NCBI GenBank assembly: GCA_965248235.1
Contig: CBDFIU010000001.1
Coordinates: forward strand, 1 to 64,000
Length of the DNA: 64,000 bases
Direction: 5' to 3'
DNA from: UBA6623 sp965248235
GTDB lineage: Bacteria; Acidobacteriota; Terriglobia; Bryobacterales; UBA6623
The translations under genes were made by a program, and so were the position numbers. The notes beneath the pieces were generated by a model. It worked only from the letters and a program-made list of their open reading frames with translations, searched no databases and was not told the DNA's origin. Below are positions 1 to 8,952 of the stretch, piece by piece. How positions within the stretch are numbered: position 1 is the stretch's first letter; each line of letters starts with the position of its first letter.

Positions 1-428
1 CGTTCGGTTGGTGAGTTTGACGGGCGCTACACTGTCGATCGTTTGGACTTTCGCGGGCAGTTCGCCGACGTCTCGATCAGTCACACGGGAGAGTTGAACA
101 GCTTGCTGCAACGCGGCGTCGGTGTCAACCCGAATATAGCGCGCAATCTACGCGGCTGGTACGGGGAAACCGGGTACCACCTACTGCCCCGACGGATGTC
201 GCACGACGTTGTCGCGTTCTTCCGGTACGAGAATTTCGACACGCAGCGACGCATGGCACAGGTTTCTTTCCGCTCAAGCAATTCGATCGCGAGGCCTATG
301 TGATCGGCGCGACCTACTACCCCGAGCCGGATGTGGCGATCAAATTCGACTACTCGATTCTGAATAACCAGAGTTCGATTATCCGAGCGCGCAACTCGTT
401 CAACGTGGGGTTAGGATGGTGGTTCTGA
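1..428 (+). pseudogene. Outer-membrane porin-like protein, C-terminal part, frameshifted
   Basis: Coding is open from base 1, so the gene begins outside the window. The translated part has the alternating polar/aromatic pattern of an outer-membrane beta-barrel (ETGYHLLPRRMSHDVVAFFR, then DREAYVIGATYYPEPDVAIK) and ends in GLGWWF, a typical barrel-end signature with a terminal aromatic. The reading frame is lost near base 260: up to there the frame reads RRMA, after it the sensible frame reads GFFPLKQFDREAY and stops at 426-428. One missing base explains this. It may be a real mutation or a sequencing error. The stop overlaps the start of the cupredoxin gene (TGATG), so the two are probably translationally coupled. 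Substrate is unknown. Confidence 0.6.
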
Positions 429-847
429 TGAGATCCCGCAAGCCGAACACGGGCCGAGTGAGCTGCCTCTTCGTCGGCTCGTTCGCCGTCTTGGCCCTGC
501 TTATCGGCGCATCCATTGTGAACCCGGCACGATCGGCTGCTCCGAAACAAGAAGCCGCAGCGCGAGAAGTACGCGTCGTCAACATTCTGGCGGAGCGGTT
601 TTTCTTTGTTCCGTCGCGGTTCACGGTGAACCCGGGTGAGCTGGTCGAGCTTCGCATCCGCAGCGCGGATACCAATCACGGCTTCCGTATCCGCAAGGCG
701 GGCATAAATGTGGTGGTCCCCAAGCGCGGCAAGGGAGAGGCGCGAGTGCGGTTCCGCGCACACAAGAAGGGTTCCTATGCGTTCGAATGTTCGAAAGCGT
801 GCGGGGCGGGCCACAACATGATGCGAGGAGCGATTGTTGTCAAGTAG
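428..847 (+). CDS. Secreted cupredoxin with CuA-like site (COX2-like)
   Basis: A 139-residue protein with an N-terminal signal/anchor (about residues 12-32) followed by one cupredoxin domain. The C-terminal ECSKACGAGHNMM has the Cys-x3-Cys-x3-His-x2-Met spacing of the binuclear CuA site of cytochrome oxidase subunit II, and NHGF supplies the upstream His. It is therefore likely to be a periplasmic copper electron carrier, not a full oxidase subunit, because no oxidase genes are nearby. A start at 416 is also possible in frame, but ATG 428 overlaps the stop of the preceding gene and puts a basic MRSRK stretch directly before the hydrophobic segment. The di-heme cytochrome starts 8 bases downstream, so the three genes probably form one operon. 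Confidence 0.8.
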   Translation: MRSRKPNTGRVSCLFVGSFAVLALLIGASIVNPARSAAPKQEAAAREVRVVNILAERFFFVPSRFTVNPGELVELRIRSADTNHGFRIRKAGINVVVPKRGKGEARVRFRAHKKGSYAFECSKACGAGHNMMRGAIVVK

Positions 848-854
848 GGCGCGG

Positions 855-2072
855 ATGAAGATATTCGGACACCGGCTGAATTTCACACGGGCGGGACGTG
901 GCGCGGCCACGGTGCTGTTTGCCGCCGCCGTCATCGCGGCGTGGTTGCCCGCGCCGGCTCAGGCGCAGCGTCTCGCGCTGCCCGGCAACCCGCTCTCCGG
1001 TATCACCGTCGAGGAGTTCGAGCGCTTTCGATTGGGCTTGGAAGACTTCGTCGAAGTCGAAGACGCCGCCGAAGGTCTCGGCCCGGCGTATAACGGGACG
1101 GGGTGCTCGGGGTGCCACAACTCACCGGCGATCGGAGGCATCAGTCCGGTGTCGGAAGTGCGGGCGGGCAGACTCGACGAAGAAGGCAATTTCGAAGTGC
1201 TCGGGGGCGGCACGCTGTTCCACATCTTTTCGATCCCCAACCACGCCTGCCAGCCGATCATTCCGCCGGAAGCGAACGTTGTCGCCAAGCGGGTGCCGAT
1301 TCCGCTGTTCGGCGCCGGGCTGGTCGAGGCGATTACCGACGAAACGCTCCTGGGCCTCGAAGACCCCGACGACCTTGACAATGACGGCATTAGCGGCCGA
1401 GCGGCACGGATTGTCGACGTGGGAACCGGGCGCGATCGAATTGGCCGTTTCGGGTGGAAAGCCCAACACGCGACGCTGCTTGCGTTCGGCGCCGATGCTT
1501 ATCGCAATGAGATGGGCATTACGAACGACCTGTTTGTGGAAGAGGTCGCGGCCGGCGTCGATCCCGAAGCCCTCGCGCTTTGCGACCTACGGCCCGATCC
1601 GGAAGATGCCCGCGAACCGGCCACCGGCCTGCGCGGCATCGACAATTTCGAGGCCTTCATGCAGTTTCTCGCACCGATCGAGCGCGCACCGTTGAGCGAG
1701 GAAGCTGCGTGGGGAGAGGCTCTGTTCGACTTGGTGGGCTGCGCGGCCTGCCACATCCCCGTCTTGCGGACCGGGCGAGCAAGCAATCTTGTTTTCAGTG
1801 AGAAAGCAGTGCCGCTATTTTCCGACCTGTTGCTCCACGACGTCGCTACCGGAGACGGCATCGCCCAGGAGGCGGCCCTGCCCAATGAGATCCGAACACC
1901 TTCGCTGTGGGGTTTGCGGCTGCGGCGTCCCCTGCTCCATGACGGCAGCGCCGCGGATCCGGAACAGGCCGTTGAGGCACACGGCGCGGAGGCGGAATCG
2001 GCGCGGCTTCGTTTCAACGAACTTTCCGAGCAAGAGCGGGCCGCGCTGCTGGCGTTCTTGGACTCGTTGTGA
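855..2072 (+). CDS. Di-heme c-type cytochrome (di-heme oxidoreductase family)
   Basis: A 405-residue exported protein. A signal peptide ends around the AQAQ at residue 30. Two CxxCH heme sites are visible: GTGCSGCHNSPAIGG near residue 80 and VGCAACHIPVL near residue 300. Family knowledge: this architecture is the periplasmic di-heme oxidoreductase (thiol oxidoreductase-like) family, often found beside an outer-membrane protein and small copper or heme carriers. ATG 855 was chosen over the in-frame TTG 834 because it lies just after the cupredoxin stop and directly precedes the basic and hydrophobic signal region. The actual substrate cannot be read from sequence. Confidence 0.87.
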   Translation: MKIFGHRLNFTRAGRGAATVLFAAAVIAAWLPAPAQAQRLALPGNPLSGITVEEFERFRLGLEDFVEVEDAAEGLGPAYNGTGCSGCHNSPAIGGISPVSEVRAGRLDEEGNFEVLGGGTLFHIFSIPNHACQPIIPPEANVVAKRVPIPLFGAGLVEAITDETLLGLEDPDDLDNDGISGRAARIVDVGTGRDRIGRFGWKAQHATLLAFGADAYRNEMGITNDLFVEEVAAGVDPEALALCDLRPDPEDAREPATGLRGIDNFEAFMQFLAPIERAPLSEEAAWGEALFDLVGCAACHIPVLRTGRASNLVFSEKAVPLFSDLLLHDVATGDGIAQEAALPNEIRTPSLWGLRLRRPLLHDGSAADPEQAVEAHGAEAESARLRFNELSEQERAALLAFLDSL

Positions 2073-2169
2073 CGGAACCTGGGGCCCCGAGCTTCCAGAG
2101 AAATAGAGAAACGCCCGCGCGACTCGGTTTCATTTTCGCTGTGCTACGATCGGCCACAACGGAGGAGCC

Positions 2170-2544
2170 ATGAGCCTACAACGCATCGATATCGTTTCCA
2201 TTCCGGTCAGCGACCAGCCCGCCTCCAAGGCCTGGTACACCGAAAAGTTGGGTTTCGTCGTGCTGCGCGACAATCCGATGGGCCCCGACCAACAGTGGGT
2301 TCAACTCGGCATCCCCGGAGCCGAGACGTCGATCACCCTGGTTCACTGGTTTCCCAACATGCCGCCGGGCTCTCAGCAAGGTTTAGTGCTGACGACCGAA
2401 GACATCAACGTCGCTCACCAACAACTCAGCGGTCGCGGCGTCGAACTGTCTCCGATTGACGAGCAACCATGGGGGCGTTTCGCCACGCTTAATGACCCCG
2501 ACGGCAATGGCTGGGTACTGATGCAAGCCGCGGGGGGGACGTAG
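2170..2544 (+). CDS. VOC (glyoxalase/bleomycin resistance) family protein
   Basis: A 124-residue single-domain protein with a clear ribosome site (GGAGGA 2161-2166) before ATG 2170. It has the beta-alpha-beta-beta-beta repeat of the vicinal oxygen chelate fold: an opening IPVSDQPASKAWYTEKLGF, a middle ETSITLVHW, and a closing ATLNDPDGNGWVLMQ. Family members bind a divalent metal through paired His/Glu residues and include lyases, dioxygenases and antibiotic-binding proteins, so only the fold can be assigned. It stands alone, about 100 bases after the di-heme gene. Confidence 0.85.
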   Translation: MSLQRIDIVSIPVSDQPASKAWYTEKLGFVVLRDNPMGPDQQWVQLGIPGAETSITLVHWFPNMPPGSQQGLVLTTEDINVAHQQLSGRGVELSPIDEQPWGRFATLNDPDGNGWVLMQAAGGT

Positions 2545-2670
2545 AACGGCGAAACCGGCCGACCCGACCGCGGTTCCGGCATCCTCCCCTCCAGGGTGTC
2601 GCGGAGGTCGCCTGATGCAGGCGGGTCCCGTTTAGTAGTCTCGGTTGACCTTCACCCGCGGGCTCCGTAA

Positions 2671-2856
2671 GGAGCCCTGGAATTTAGCCCACGGCTTCAG
2701 CCGTGGGAAAATGACCACCAAGCGAAAAGCCCCAGAGGGGCGTAGGAGCATATACCCTCATCCTGTCGGCGTAGATGATTTCCCGCGCCCCGACCGGGGC
2801 TTTTCCGGTTATTGGACAGGTTCCCACTGAAGCCGTGGGCAAAATTCCGGGGCTCC
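2671..2856. repeat. MITE-like element with imperfect 36-39 bp inverted ends
   Basis: The left end (2671-2709) and the right end (2821-2856) are reverse complements apart from two substitutions and a three-base gap. Both contain the core CCCACGGCTTCAG. Two further short palindromes lie inside: GCCCCAGAGGGGC (2729-2741) and GCCCCGACCGGGGC (2787-2800). No reading frame of interest is present. The approximately 186-bp size, paired ends and lack of a gene fit a non-autonomous mobile repeat. It fills most of the 344-base gap between the VOC gene and surE. No second copy was seen in this window. Confidence 0.65.
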
Positions 2857-2888
2857 TGCCGGGGCCGCCAAGCACGTACCGGCCTCGG

Positions 2889-3608
2889 CTAACGGCTCGG
2901 TTCCATGACCGAGATTTCCGTCACCGAAATCGCTCCCCGGAAACAGACATCCACATCGCTGCCGCGTTGCCTTGCACGATGAACGTATTTCCCGTTGTAG
3001 CGGCGATCACCGTTCTCGCCCGACTCGAAGCTGAGGGGCAGCGGCGAGGGATCAAGGGCACAAAAAACCACTTCCGGCCCGGCTCCCGCCGAACTCGCGG
3101 AGTCCGCCGGGTCGGACGGCAGATTGACGTTCCAGAATGCCCCCGGCTTCGGCGGCTTGGCGGTCAACCGTTCGAGAATCGGGATAGTCCACTCTACGGC
3201 GCGCTCCCAATCCTGATCGCTCAGCGGACGGTTGTGATAGTGGGAGACCGCAATGCCGGGCACCCCATGCAACGCGGCCTCGCGGACGGCGGCGACGGTG
3301 CCGGAATAGTAAACATCGACGCCGAGATTGCCGCCGCGGTTAACTCCGGCAAGCACCCAATCCACCGGCGTCTCGAATTCGTGGAAAGCGATGCGGACAC
3401 AATCAGCCGGGGTGCCGTCAACCGCGTAGCTGTCGGAAGAGCGGCGCTCGACGCGCAGGGCTCGGTCGGTGGTGGCGCTGTGGCCGCAGCCGGAAACCGC
3501 TTGGGTCGGAGCCACGACGCGGGCCGGCCCCAGGCGAGCGGCCGCGCGGCGGAGTGCCGCCAGGCCGGGGGCGTCAATACCATCGTCGTTGGTGATCAAC
3601 AGTTCCAT
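2889..3608 (-). CDS. surE: 5'/3'-nucleotidase SurE
   Basis: A 239-residue protein that begins with the SurE signature LLITNDDGIDAPG, whose paired Asp residues bind the catalytic metal. It continues with the conserved SGCGHSAT, YAVDGTPADCV and VLAGVNRGGNLG motifs and then the YSGTVAAVREA segment. SurE dephosphorylates nucleoside monophosphates and other phosphate esters in the cytoplasm and is linked to stationary-phase survival. Length matches the family (about 250). It lies 23 bases downstream of the FkbM methyltransferase on the same strand, so they are probably co-transcribed. Confidence 0.95.
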   Translation of the reverse strand: MELLITNDDGIDAPGLAALRRAAARLGPARVVAPTQAVSGCGHSATTDRALRVERRSSDSYAVDGTPADCVRIAFHEFETPVDWVLAGVNRGGNLGVDVYYSGTVAAVREAALHGVPGIAVSHYHNRPLSDQDWERAVEWTIPILERLTAKPPKPGAFWNVNLPSDPADSASSAGAGPEVVFCALDPSPLPLSFESGENGDRRYNGKYVHRARQRGSDVDVCFRGAISVTEISVMEPSR

Positions 3609-3631
3609 GGAACTGACGACGCGACCGCGTT

Positions 3632-4555
3632 CTACGATGCGCCGTCCCGTGGTGGGGCCGGCGCTGTCTTCTTAGGTGAACCTTCGGCGTGGAAATAAAG
3701 TACCTTGGGGCGAACCCGATAGAATTGCGTCTCGACTTCGCGACCGCTTACTTGGTAACTTCCTCCCATCGACCGAACGATCTCGGGAAGATCGCGTGGG
3801 TCCTGTTCTCCATGATAGGAACAGATGGCGAGACGCGGCCGAAACTTTCGTAGCGTCGCCTCGGCTCCCTGCAATGCTCGGGCTTCCGAGCCCTCGATAT
3901 CCATCTTGATAAAGTCAACCCGATCGAGCGCTAGTTCGCGGACTAACTCATCGAGCGGCGATACCGGGATCCGGATGATTCCCAGATCGCCCTCGTTCGC
4001 GTCGCCTCCGGCGACGTGATGGCCCGCGGAGTTAGTGCTCACTTCAAACGCCAGTTCGTCTTTCACGTCCCAGACGCCTCTTTGGAGCAGGGTCACGCGC
4101 CCACTCGCAATCTCTTCAGCGAGGTTTTCCTTGAGGCAGGCGATGTTGGTCGGTTCAGGCTCGATGGCGATTACGCGGCTCGCTCCGCGGCTGAGGGCGT
4201 ATTTCGTGAAAACTCCTACGTGCGCGCCGCAGTCCACTACAATGTCGCCCGCTTCGATCCGCACCGGTCCATGTTCATAGGTCCGCTGGATGGCCATTTC
4301 CCAGGTTAGGAAACTCAGCAACGAGTACCCCGGCGCGGCGATCCAGAACTTGCCCAACTCGGTTTGATACAACTCCAGGCTTTGTCCGTTGATACTCCGT
4401 TCACCGAGCTGTGACATCTTTTCGGCAACCGCCGGGTGAGCGGAAGCGATGGAGTAGCACCCCGACGAGGCAGCCGAGATGACACCGCTCCAGTCGACGT
4501 AGACTCTCCGGTCGCCTTGGCGACAAAAATCTGCCCTCGCCACCACGCCGAGCAA
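3632..4555 (-). CDS. FkbM family methyltransferase
   Basis: The catalytic part is a Rossmann SAM-binding domain: IVVDCGAHVGVFTKYALSRG (motif I), VIAIEPEPTNIACLKEN (acidic end of beta-2), and the FkbM hallmark DFIKMDIEGSEARAL. FkbM enzymes usually O-methylate sugars or polyketide hydroxyls. The listed start is only the first TTG of this frame and has no credible ribosome site. The region upstream encodes membrane helices in another frame (see next entry), so the natural protein was probably longer and is now interrupted by a frameshift around 4555. Upstream of surE in a likely two-gene operon. Confidence 0.8.
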   Translation of the reverse strand: MLGVVARADFCRQGDRRVYVDWSGVISAASSGCYSIASAHPAVAEKMSQLGERSINGQSLELYQTELGKFWIAAPGYSLLSFLTWEMAIQRTYEHGPVRIEAGDIVVDCGAHVGVFTKYALSRGASRVIAIEPEPTNIACLKENLAEEIASGRVTLLQRGVWDVKDELAFEVSTNSAGHHVAGGDANEGDLGIIRIPVSPLDELVRELALDRVDFIKMDIEGSEARALQGAEATLRKFRPRLAICSYHGEQDPRDLPEIVRSMGGSYQVSGREVETQFYRVRPKVLYFHAEGSPKKTAPAPPRDGAS

Positions 4556-4815
4556 CCTCGAACGTCATAGGACGAGCAAAAAAGGCCGATCGGGAGCAAG
4601 ATCACAGCCGTGACCAGCGCCGCGCGCCGATGGGCCGTCCAGACGAATCCGGCGCTCAGCACCAGCCCGCACAAAAGAGGAATATCGTACACCCAGCCCA
4701 TCGCCGACGCCAGCGCGCACACGGCGAAGAGCGACACGAGAACGACATAAAACCCGCCGGAAAGCGTGCCGGCGGATGTTGGATTGCTTGAATCAGCAGG
4801 TTTCGAGGCGGACAT
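4556..4815 (-). pseudogene. Membrane N-terminal segment, probably the lost 5' part of the FkbM gene
   Basis: Starting at ATG 4815 the frame encodes a polar lead (MSASKPADSSNPTSAG) and three hydrophobic helices: FYVVLVSLFAVCALASAMGW, a second around IPLLCGLVLSAGFVW, and a third around ALVTAVILLPIGLF. After SSYDVRG the frame runs on into low-complexity, unlikely protein, while the FkbM frame picks up at the same place. The simplest reading is one membrane-anchored methyltransferase gene (3632-4815) split by a single-base indel near 4555. Two separate overlapping genes are the alternative. Confidence 0.5.
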
Positions 4816-5100
4816 TTCAGGATGAAACCGACACTCCTAGAGTACCATCCATCACCGTTTGCCCATCTTGGGTTTGGTCGCGAAAATCGGCGGTCGGCGC
4901 TTCCGCTCGGGCCTCCAATTCCGCTTGACGCAGAGGGGTGGCGATAGGCGCGAACGATCGTGCACGGTAACGATAAGTAACGCTCGGCTTGTTCCGGCGC
5001 GGTCGGCGGTGAGATCATGAGAAGGCGGGTCGGCTCTTGGCCTTCGCCGACACCACCCGTCTCTCCCGATCGCGTCGCGATCGCTTTTCTGGAGACAAAC

Positions 5101-7809
5101 ATGAATAGTCTTGGGGCTCGCGGCACTCTTTCTGTTTCCGGTCGTGATTACGAGATCTTTCGGCTCGATGCCGTCAACGGGCCGATCGAACGACTGCCTT
5201 TTTCGTTGAAGATTCTGCTGGAAAACCTGCTGCGCTCCGAGGACGGCAAGACCGTCACGGCCGATGACATTAGCGCCTTGGCGCATTGGGATGCCGCCGC
5301 GGCTCCGAGCCGCGAGATCGCCTTTCGCCCGGCACGAGTATTGATGCAGGATTTCACCGGCGTCCCGGCCGTGGTCGATCTGGCCGCGATGCGCGAGGCC
5401 ATGAAAGCGTTGGGGGGAAACCCGGCGCGCATCGATCCGCTCCAACCCGCCGAGCTGGTGATCGATCACTCGGTGCAGGTCGATCAATTTGGGTCCGGAA
5501 AGGCGTTTGCGCTCAACGGCGAGCTCGAGTACTTGCGCAATCGCGAGCGCTATCAGTTTCTCAAGTGGGGCCAGACGGCGTTCGACAATTTCAAAGTCGT
5601 CCCGCCCGAGACCGGCATCGTTCACCAAGTCAACTTGGAATATTTGGCCCGCGTCGTCTTTACCCAAGACGTGAACGGCGTGACACAGGCCCTGCCGGAT
5701 ACCTTGGTCGGGACCGATTCCCACACCACGATGATCAACGGTCTGGGAGTGCTGGGCTGGGGCGTGGGCGGAATCGAGGCCGAGGCGGCGATGCTGGGCC
5801 AACCGATCTCGATGCTGATTCCCCAAGTCGTCGGCTGTAAACTCAGCGGCCAATTGGCCGAGGGCTCAACAGCCACCGACTTGGTTCTCACCGTCACCCA
5901 ATTACTGCGCGCGAAAGGCGTCGTTGGAAAATTTGTCGAATATTACGGCGAAGGGCTTGGTGATCTGCCGCTGGCCGACCGCGCGACGCTGGCGAATATG
6001 TCGCCCGAATACGGGGCGACCTGCGGCATCTTCCCGATTGACAACGAAACCCTGGCGTACTTGCGACTGACCGGGCGTTCCGAAGAGCTCGTCGCGCTGG
6101 TCGAGGCCTACGCCAAGGAACAGGGCATGTTCCGAGGCCCGGATTCTCCCGAGGCCGTTTACAGCGACACTCTCGAGGTCGACCTGAGCGAAGTCGAGCC
6201 GAGCCTGGCGGGCCCCAAGCGTCCGCAAGACCGCGTGCCGCTCAAGAACGCCAAGCAAAGTTTCACGGCCTCACTCGAGCAGATTTTGTCGCAACGGCAG
6301 AGCGCGGCGTCCGATACCGAGGATGGCGGAGGCGTCGCCGCGGCCGCCTCGAGCGCGGTGAAAATTCAGATCGGCGGTCAAGAGCACGAAATCGATCACG
6401 GCGCCGTTGTGATTGCCGCGATTACGAGTTGCACCAATACGTCGAACCCGGCCGTGATGCTCGCCGCCGGAATGGTGGCCAAAAAGGCTGTCGAGCGCGG
6501 GTTGGGCGTCAAGCCCTGGGTCAAGACCAGCCTGGCTCCGGGCTCGAAGGTCGTTACGGATTATCTGCGCAAATCAGGCTTGGCCGAGTCGCTCGACTTG
6601 ATCGGCTTCAACCTGGTCGGCTACGGCTGCACGACGTGCATCGGCAACTCCGGACCGCTGCCGACCGAGGTCTCCGACGCCATTCGCGACGGAGATCTGG
6701 CGGTCGCCGCGGTGTTGTCGGGGAACCGCAATTTCGAGGGCCGCGTTCACCAGGAAGTTCGCATGAACTACCTCGCCTCGCCGCCCTTGGTCGTGGCTTA
6801 CGCGCTGGCCGGCCGCATGGATGTGGACCTGGTAAACGATCCGATCGGCGACGACCTCGAAGGCAAGCCGGTCTACCTGAAAGACCTCTGGCCCTCGCAA
6901 CAAGAGATTCAAGACGCCATCGCCGGGGCGGTGGATCCGGAGATGTTTCGCGCCGGCTACAGCGGCGTCCTCGAGGGCGACACGCAGTGGAATGCCCTGC
7001 AAGCTCCCGAAGGCGACCTGTTTGACTGGGACGGCGCGTCGACCTATGTTCGAAGGCCGCCTTATTTTGTCGACATGGGGCCGGAGCCCGATCCCGTCGT
7101 TGCCGTCACCAACGCCCGGGTGCTGGCGTTGCTTGGCGACAGCGTGACGACCGATCACATCTCGCCCGCCGGCGCTATTAAGGCCGACAGCCCGGCCGGT
7201 GATTACTTGCGCGAGAACGGCGTCGCGCCGCGCGATTTCAATTCCTACGGATCAAGGCGCGGCAATCACGAAGTCATGATGCGCGGGACGTTCGCGAATA
7301 TCCGTCTCCGCAACCAACTCGCGCCGGGGACGGAGGGCGGTTGGACCCGCTATCAGCCCGACGACGAGCAAATGACGATCTACGACGCCGCCATGCGTTA
7401 CCGCGAACAGGGCGTACCGCTGATGGTGATCGCCGGCAAGGAATACGGCTCCGGCTCTTCGCGCGATTGGGCCGCCAAGGGACCGTGCTTGCTGGGCGTG
7501 CGCGCCGTCATCGCCCAAACCTACGAGCGCATCCACCGCTCGAACCTGATCGGCATGGGGGTCTTGCCGCTTCAATTCCAAGACGGCGAAGGGGCCGAGT
7601 CACTCGGCCTGACCGGGCATGAGAGCTACGATATCGAAGGCCTCGGCGACGGCTCGGCCAAGCAAGTCACCGTAACCGCGACCCCGGCCGACGGCGACCC
7701 CATCCGCTTCAACGCCGCCGTCCGCATCGACACCCCGCAAGAAGTCCTCTATTACCAAAACGGGGGAATTTTGCAATACGTGCTGCGACAAATGGCGGGG
7801 TCGTCTTAG
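5101..7809 (+). CDS. acnA: Aconitate hydratase A
   Basis: A 902-residue aconitase of the AcnA/IRP type, interconverting citrate and isocitrate in the cytoplasm. Visible signatures are GTDSHTTMINGLGVLGWGVG, the first cluster cysteine in AAITSCTNTSNP, the other two in GYGCTTCIGNSGPL, the hinge/swivel motifs GDSVTTDHISPAG and YGSRRGNHEVMMRGTFAN, and the C-terminal GKEYGSGSSRDWAAKG. Length agrees with the family (about 890). ATG 5101 follows GGAGA at 5092 and gives the usual NSLGAR opening; in-frame starts further upstream would add an unusual extension. With malate synthase at 21.7 kb it supports a TCA/glyoxylate route. Isocitrate lyase is not in this window. Confidence 0.96.
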   Translation: MNSLGARGTLSVSGRDYEIFRLDAVNGPIERLPFSLKILLENLLRSEDGKTVTADDISALAHWDAAAAPSREIAFRPARVLMQDFTGVPAVVDLAAMREAMKALGGNPARIDPLQPAELVIDHSVQVDQFGSGKAFALNGELEYLRNRERYQFLKWGQTAFDNFKVVPPETGIVHQVNLEYLARVVFTQDVNGVTQALPDTLVGTDSHTTMINGLGVLGWGVGGIEAEAAMLGQPISMLIPQVVGCKLSGQLAEGSTATDLVLTVTQLLRAKGVVGKFVEYYGEGLGDLPLADRATLANMSPEYGATCGIFPIDNETLAYLRLTGRSEELVALVEAYAKEQGMFRGPDSPEAVYSDTLEVDLSEVEPSLAGPKRPQDRVPLKNAKQSFTASLEQILSQRQSAASDTEDGGGVAAAASSAVKIQIGGQEHEIDHGAVVIAAITSCTNTSNPAVMLAAGMVAKKAVERGLGVKPWVKTSLAPGSKVVTDYLRKSGLAESLDLIGFNLVGYGCTTCIGNSGPLPTEVSDAIRDGDLAVAAVLSGNRNFEGRVHQEVRMNYLASPPLVVAYALAGRMDVDLVNDPIGDDLEGKPVYLKDLWPSQQEIQDAIAGAVDPEMFRAGYSGVLEGDTQWNALQAPEGDLFDWDGASTYVRRPPYFVDMGPEPDPVVAVTNARVLALLGDSVTTDHISPAGAIKADSPAGDYLRENGVAPRDFNSYGSRRGNHEVMMRGTFANIRLRNQLAPGTEGGWTRYQPDDEQMTIYDAAMRYREQGVPLMVIAGKEYGSGSSRDWAAKGPCLLGVRAVIAQTYERIHRSNLIGMGVLPLQFQDGEGAESLGLTGHESYDIEGLGDGSAKQVTVTATPADGDPIRFNAAVRIDTPQEVLYYQNGGILQYVLRQMAGSS

Positions 7810-7892
7810 GTCGAAGCATTTCGCCCCCTTTGCCTGCCCGGCTTAGATGTGTATTCCGATGAAAACGCTCAGTCATTCCGAAAGTTGGCTGA

Positions 7893-8708
7893 TCACCGTT
7901 CCAATGATCGGATCGACCTCCCGATCGAGCGGGAAGAGCGGAGATACTTTTGTGCGGCCTTCTTATGTGTCTGGGCTGCCTGGATGTAGTTTTCGGCTGC
8001 TGAGGTCTCACCTTTCGCCCGCGCGTCCGCGGCGTTTGCCAGGGCCAAAGTTGCCTCTGCTTCTTTCTGCTCAGCTTGCGCGACTTGCTCTGTGTAGGGG
8101 TCTTTTTCGCGCTTTGCCTGTTCGATCCGTTCCTCATTGTGCTTAACCAGGATAATGCTGGACTCACTCACGCTGACGAGCAGTGAATTGACCAGCTCAT
8201 CTCCAGAGAGGTCGACTACCTGCGATAGATATTTCGCCAGCTCTCTGCCCCTCTTTGGATCCCTTTGGAACTTGATTTTGACGACTCGCTTTGCGAGGTG
8301 TTCCGCGCGATCCGGGTCGATCTCATCCAGAATCTCGAGAGCCGTAATGTATAACCGCGCCTCCTTGTAGATCTGCCTGTCCGACTCCGATTCGGCTATG
8401 TCCAGGATCAGCCTCTCGGCGATCTTCGCCACCATACCTCGCTTTTCCTCGCCCACTGAGCGGTTCAAAGCGATGAGGGCGACATCCCGTCGCGCTCCCT
8501 CGGTCGTGAGATCTTCGATCAGAGTCTGTACCAAGTTGCCGGTCTCGAGTGACTGCTTCACCGAATCCGCGCCGGTCTTCAAAATAAAGCCGATCCCGAC
8601 AAGGACAACCCCCGCAAACAGTCTCCCGAGGATCCATCTTGTCCCAAAAATCCTTGCGCGGCCTCGCGCGCTCCGCGGGACCTCCCTCGCGGGGGTCTTG
8701 ATCCTCAT
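7893..8708 (-). CDS. Single-span membrane protein with coiled-coil tail, probably frameshifted near its start
   Basis: No known family recognised. After one membrane helix (FAGVVLVGIGF) comes a mostly helical, charged region ending in alternating Glu/Lys/Ala-rich coiled coil (about residues 190-250) and a basic Ser/Arg tail. An N-terminus in another frame, from ATG 8721, reads MSNQHEDQDPREGG and then KDFWDKMD. Joining that to ILGRLFAGVVLVG gives the common 'DFWDKxDI' lead-in to a membrane helix. A one-base slip near 8630 therefore seems likely, and the natural start would be 8721. It is convergent with acnA. The approximately 157 bases between it and the aminotransferase stump show nothing recognisable. 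Confidence 0.5.
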   Translation of the reverse strand: MRIKTPAREVPRSARGRARIFGTRWILGRLFAGVVLVGIGFILKTGADSVKQSLETGNLVQTLIEDLTTEGARRDVALIALNRSVGEEKRGMVAKIAERLILDIAESESDRQIYKEARLYITALEILDEIDPDRAEHLAKRVVKIKFQRDPKRGRELAKYLSQVVDLSGDELVNSLLVSVSESSIILVKHNEERIEQAKREKDPYTEQVAQAEQKEAEATLALANAADARAKGETSAAENYIQAAQTHKKAAQKYLRSSRSIGRSIRSLER

Positions 8709-8878
8709 GCTGATTGCTCATGCCGCCACCTCCGTAGTGAGGGTTTATCTAGATGTTCTCTACTCCAATAGAGTGTACATTGGGTAGCCGGCAATTACTG
8801 TACCCTGTCGCAACGCCTTTCGCCCACGCAAAACCGCACCGCCGCAATCGTGTATCCTTGAGCCGACAGGATTCTCCG

Positions 8879-8944
8879 ATGCCCGAACGTCTTGTCTATT
8901 GGAACGGTGATTTCATTCCCGAAGAAGAAGCACCTCGTCAATAG
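8879..8944 (+). pseudogene. Class IV aminotransferase (IlvE/D-amino acid type), N-terminal stump
   Basis: ATG 8879 starts MPERLVYWNGDFIPEEEA, which matches the opening of branched-chain / D-amino acid aminotransferases of the fold-type IV PLP family. After EEEA (about base 8931) the similarity stops and the frame ends at TAG 8942. The remaining approximately 270 residues, including the PLP lysine, are missing, and no matching C-terminal part occurs elsewhere in the window. The break coincides with the start of phage-type DNA. Assignment rests on a short stretch only. Confidence 0.55.
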
Positions 8945-8952
8945 CTGTTAAC

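Noticed and set aside
4553..4555. TTG 4555 as the genuine start of the FkbM gene
   Set aside because: The purine-rich stretch touches the codon with no spacing, and a hydrophobic N-terminus in another frame fits directly upstream.
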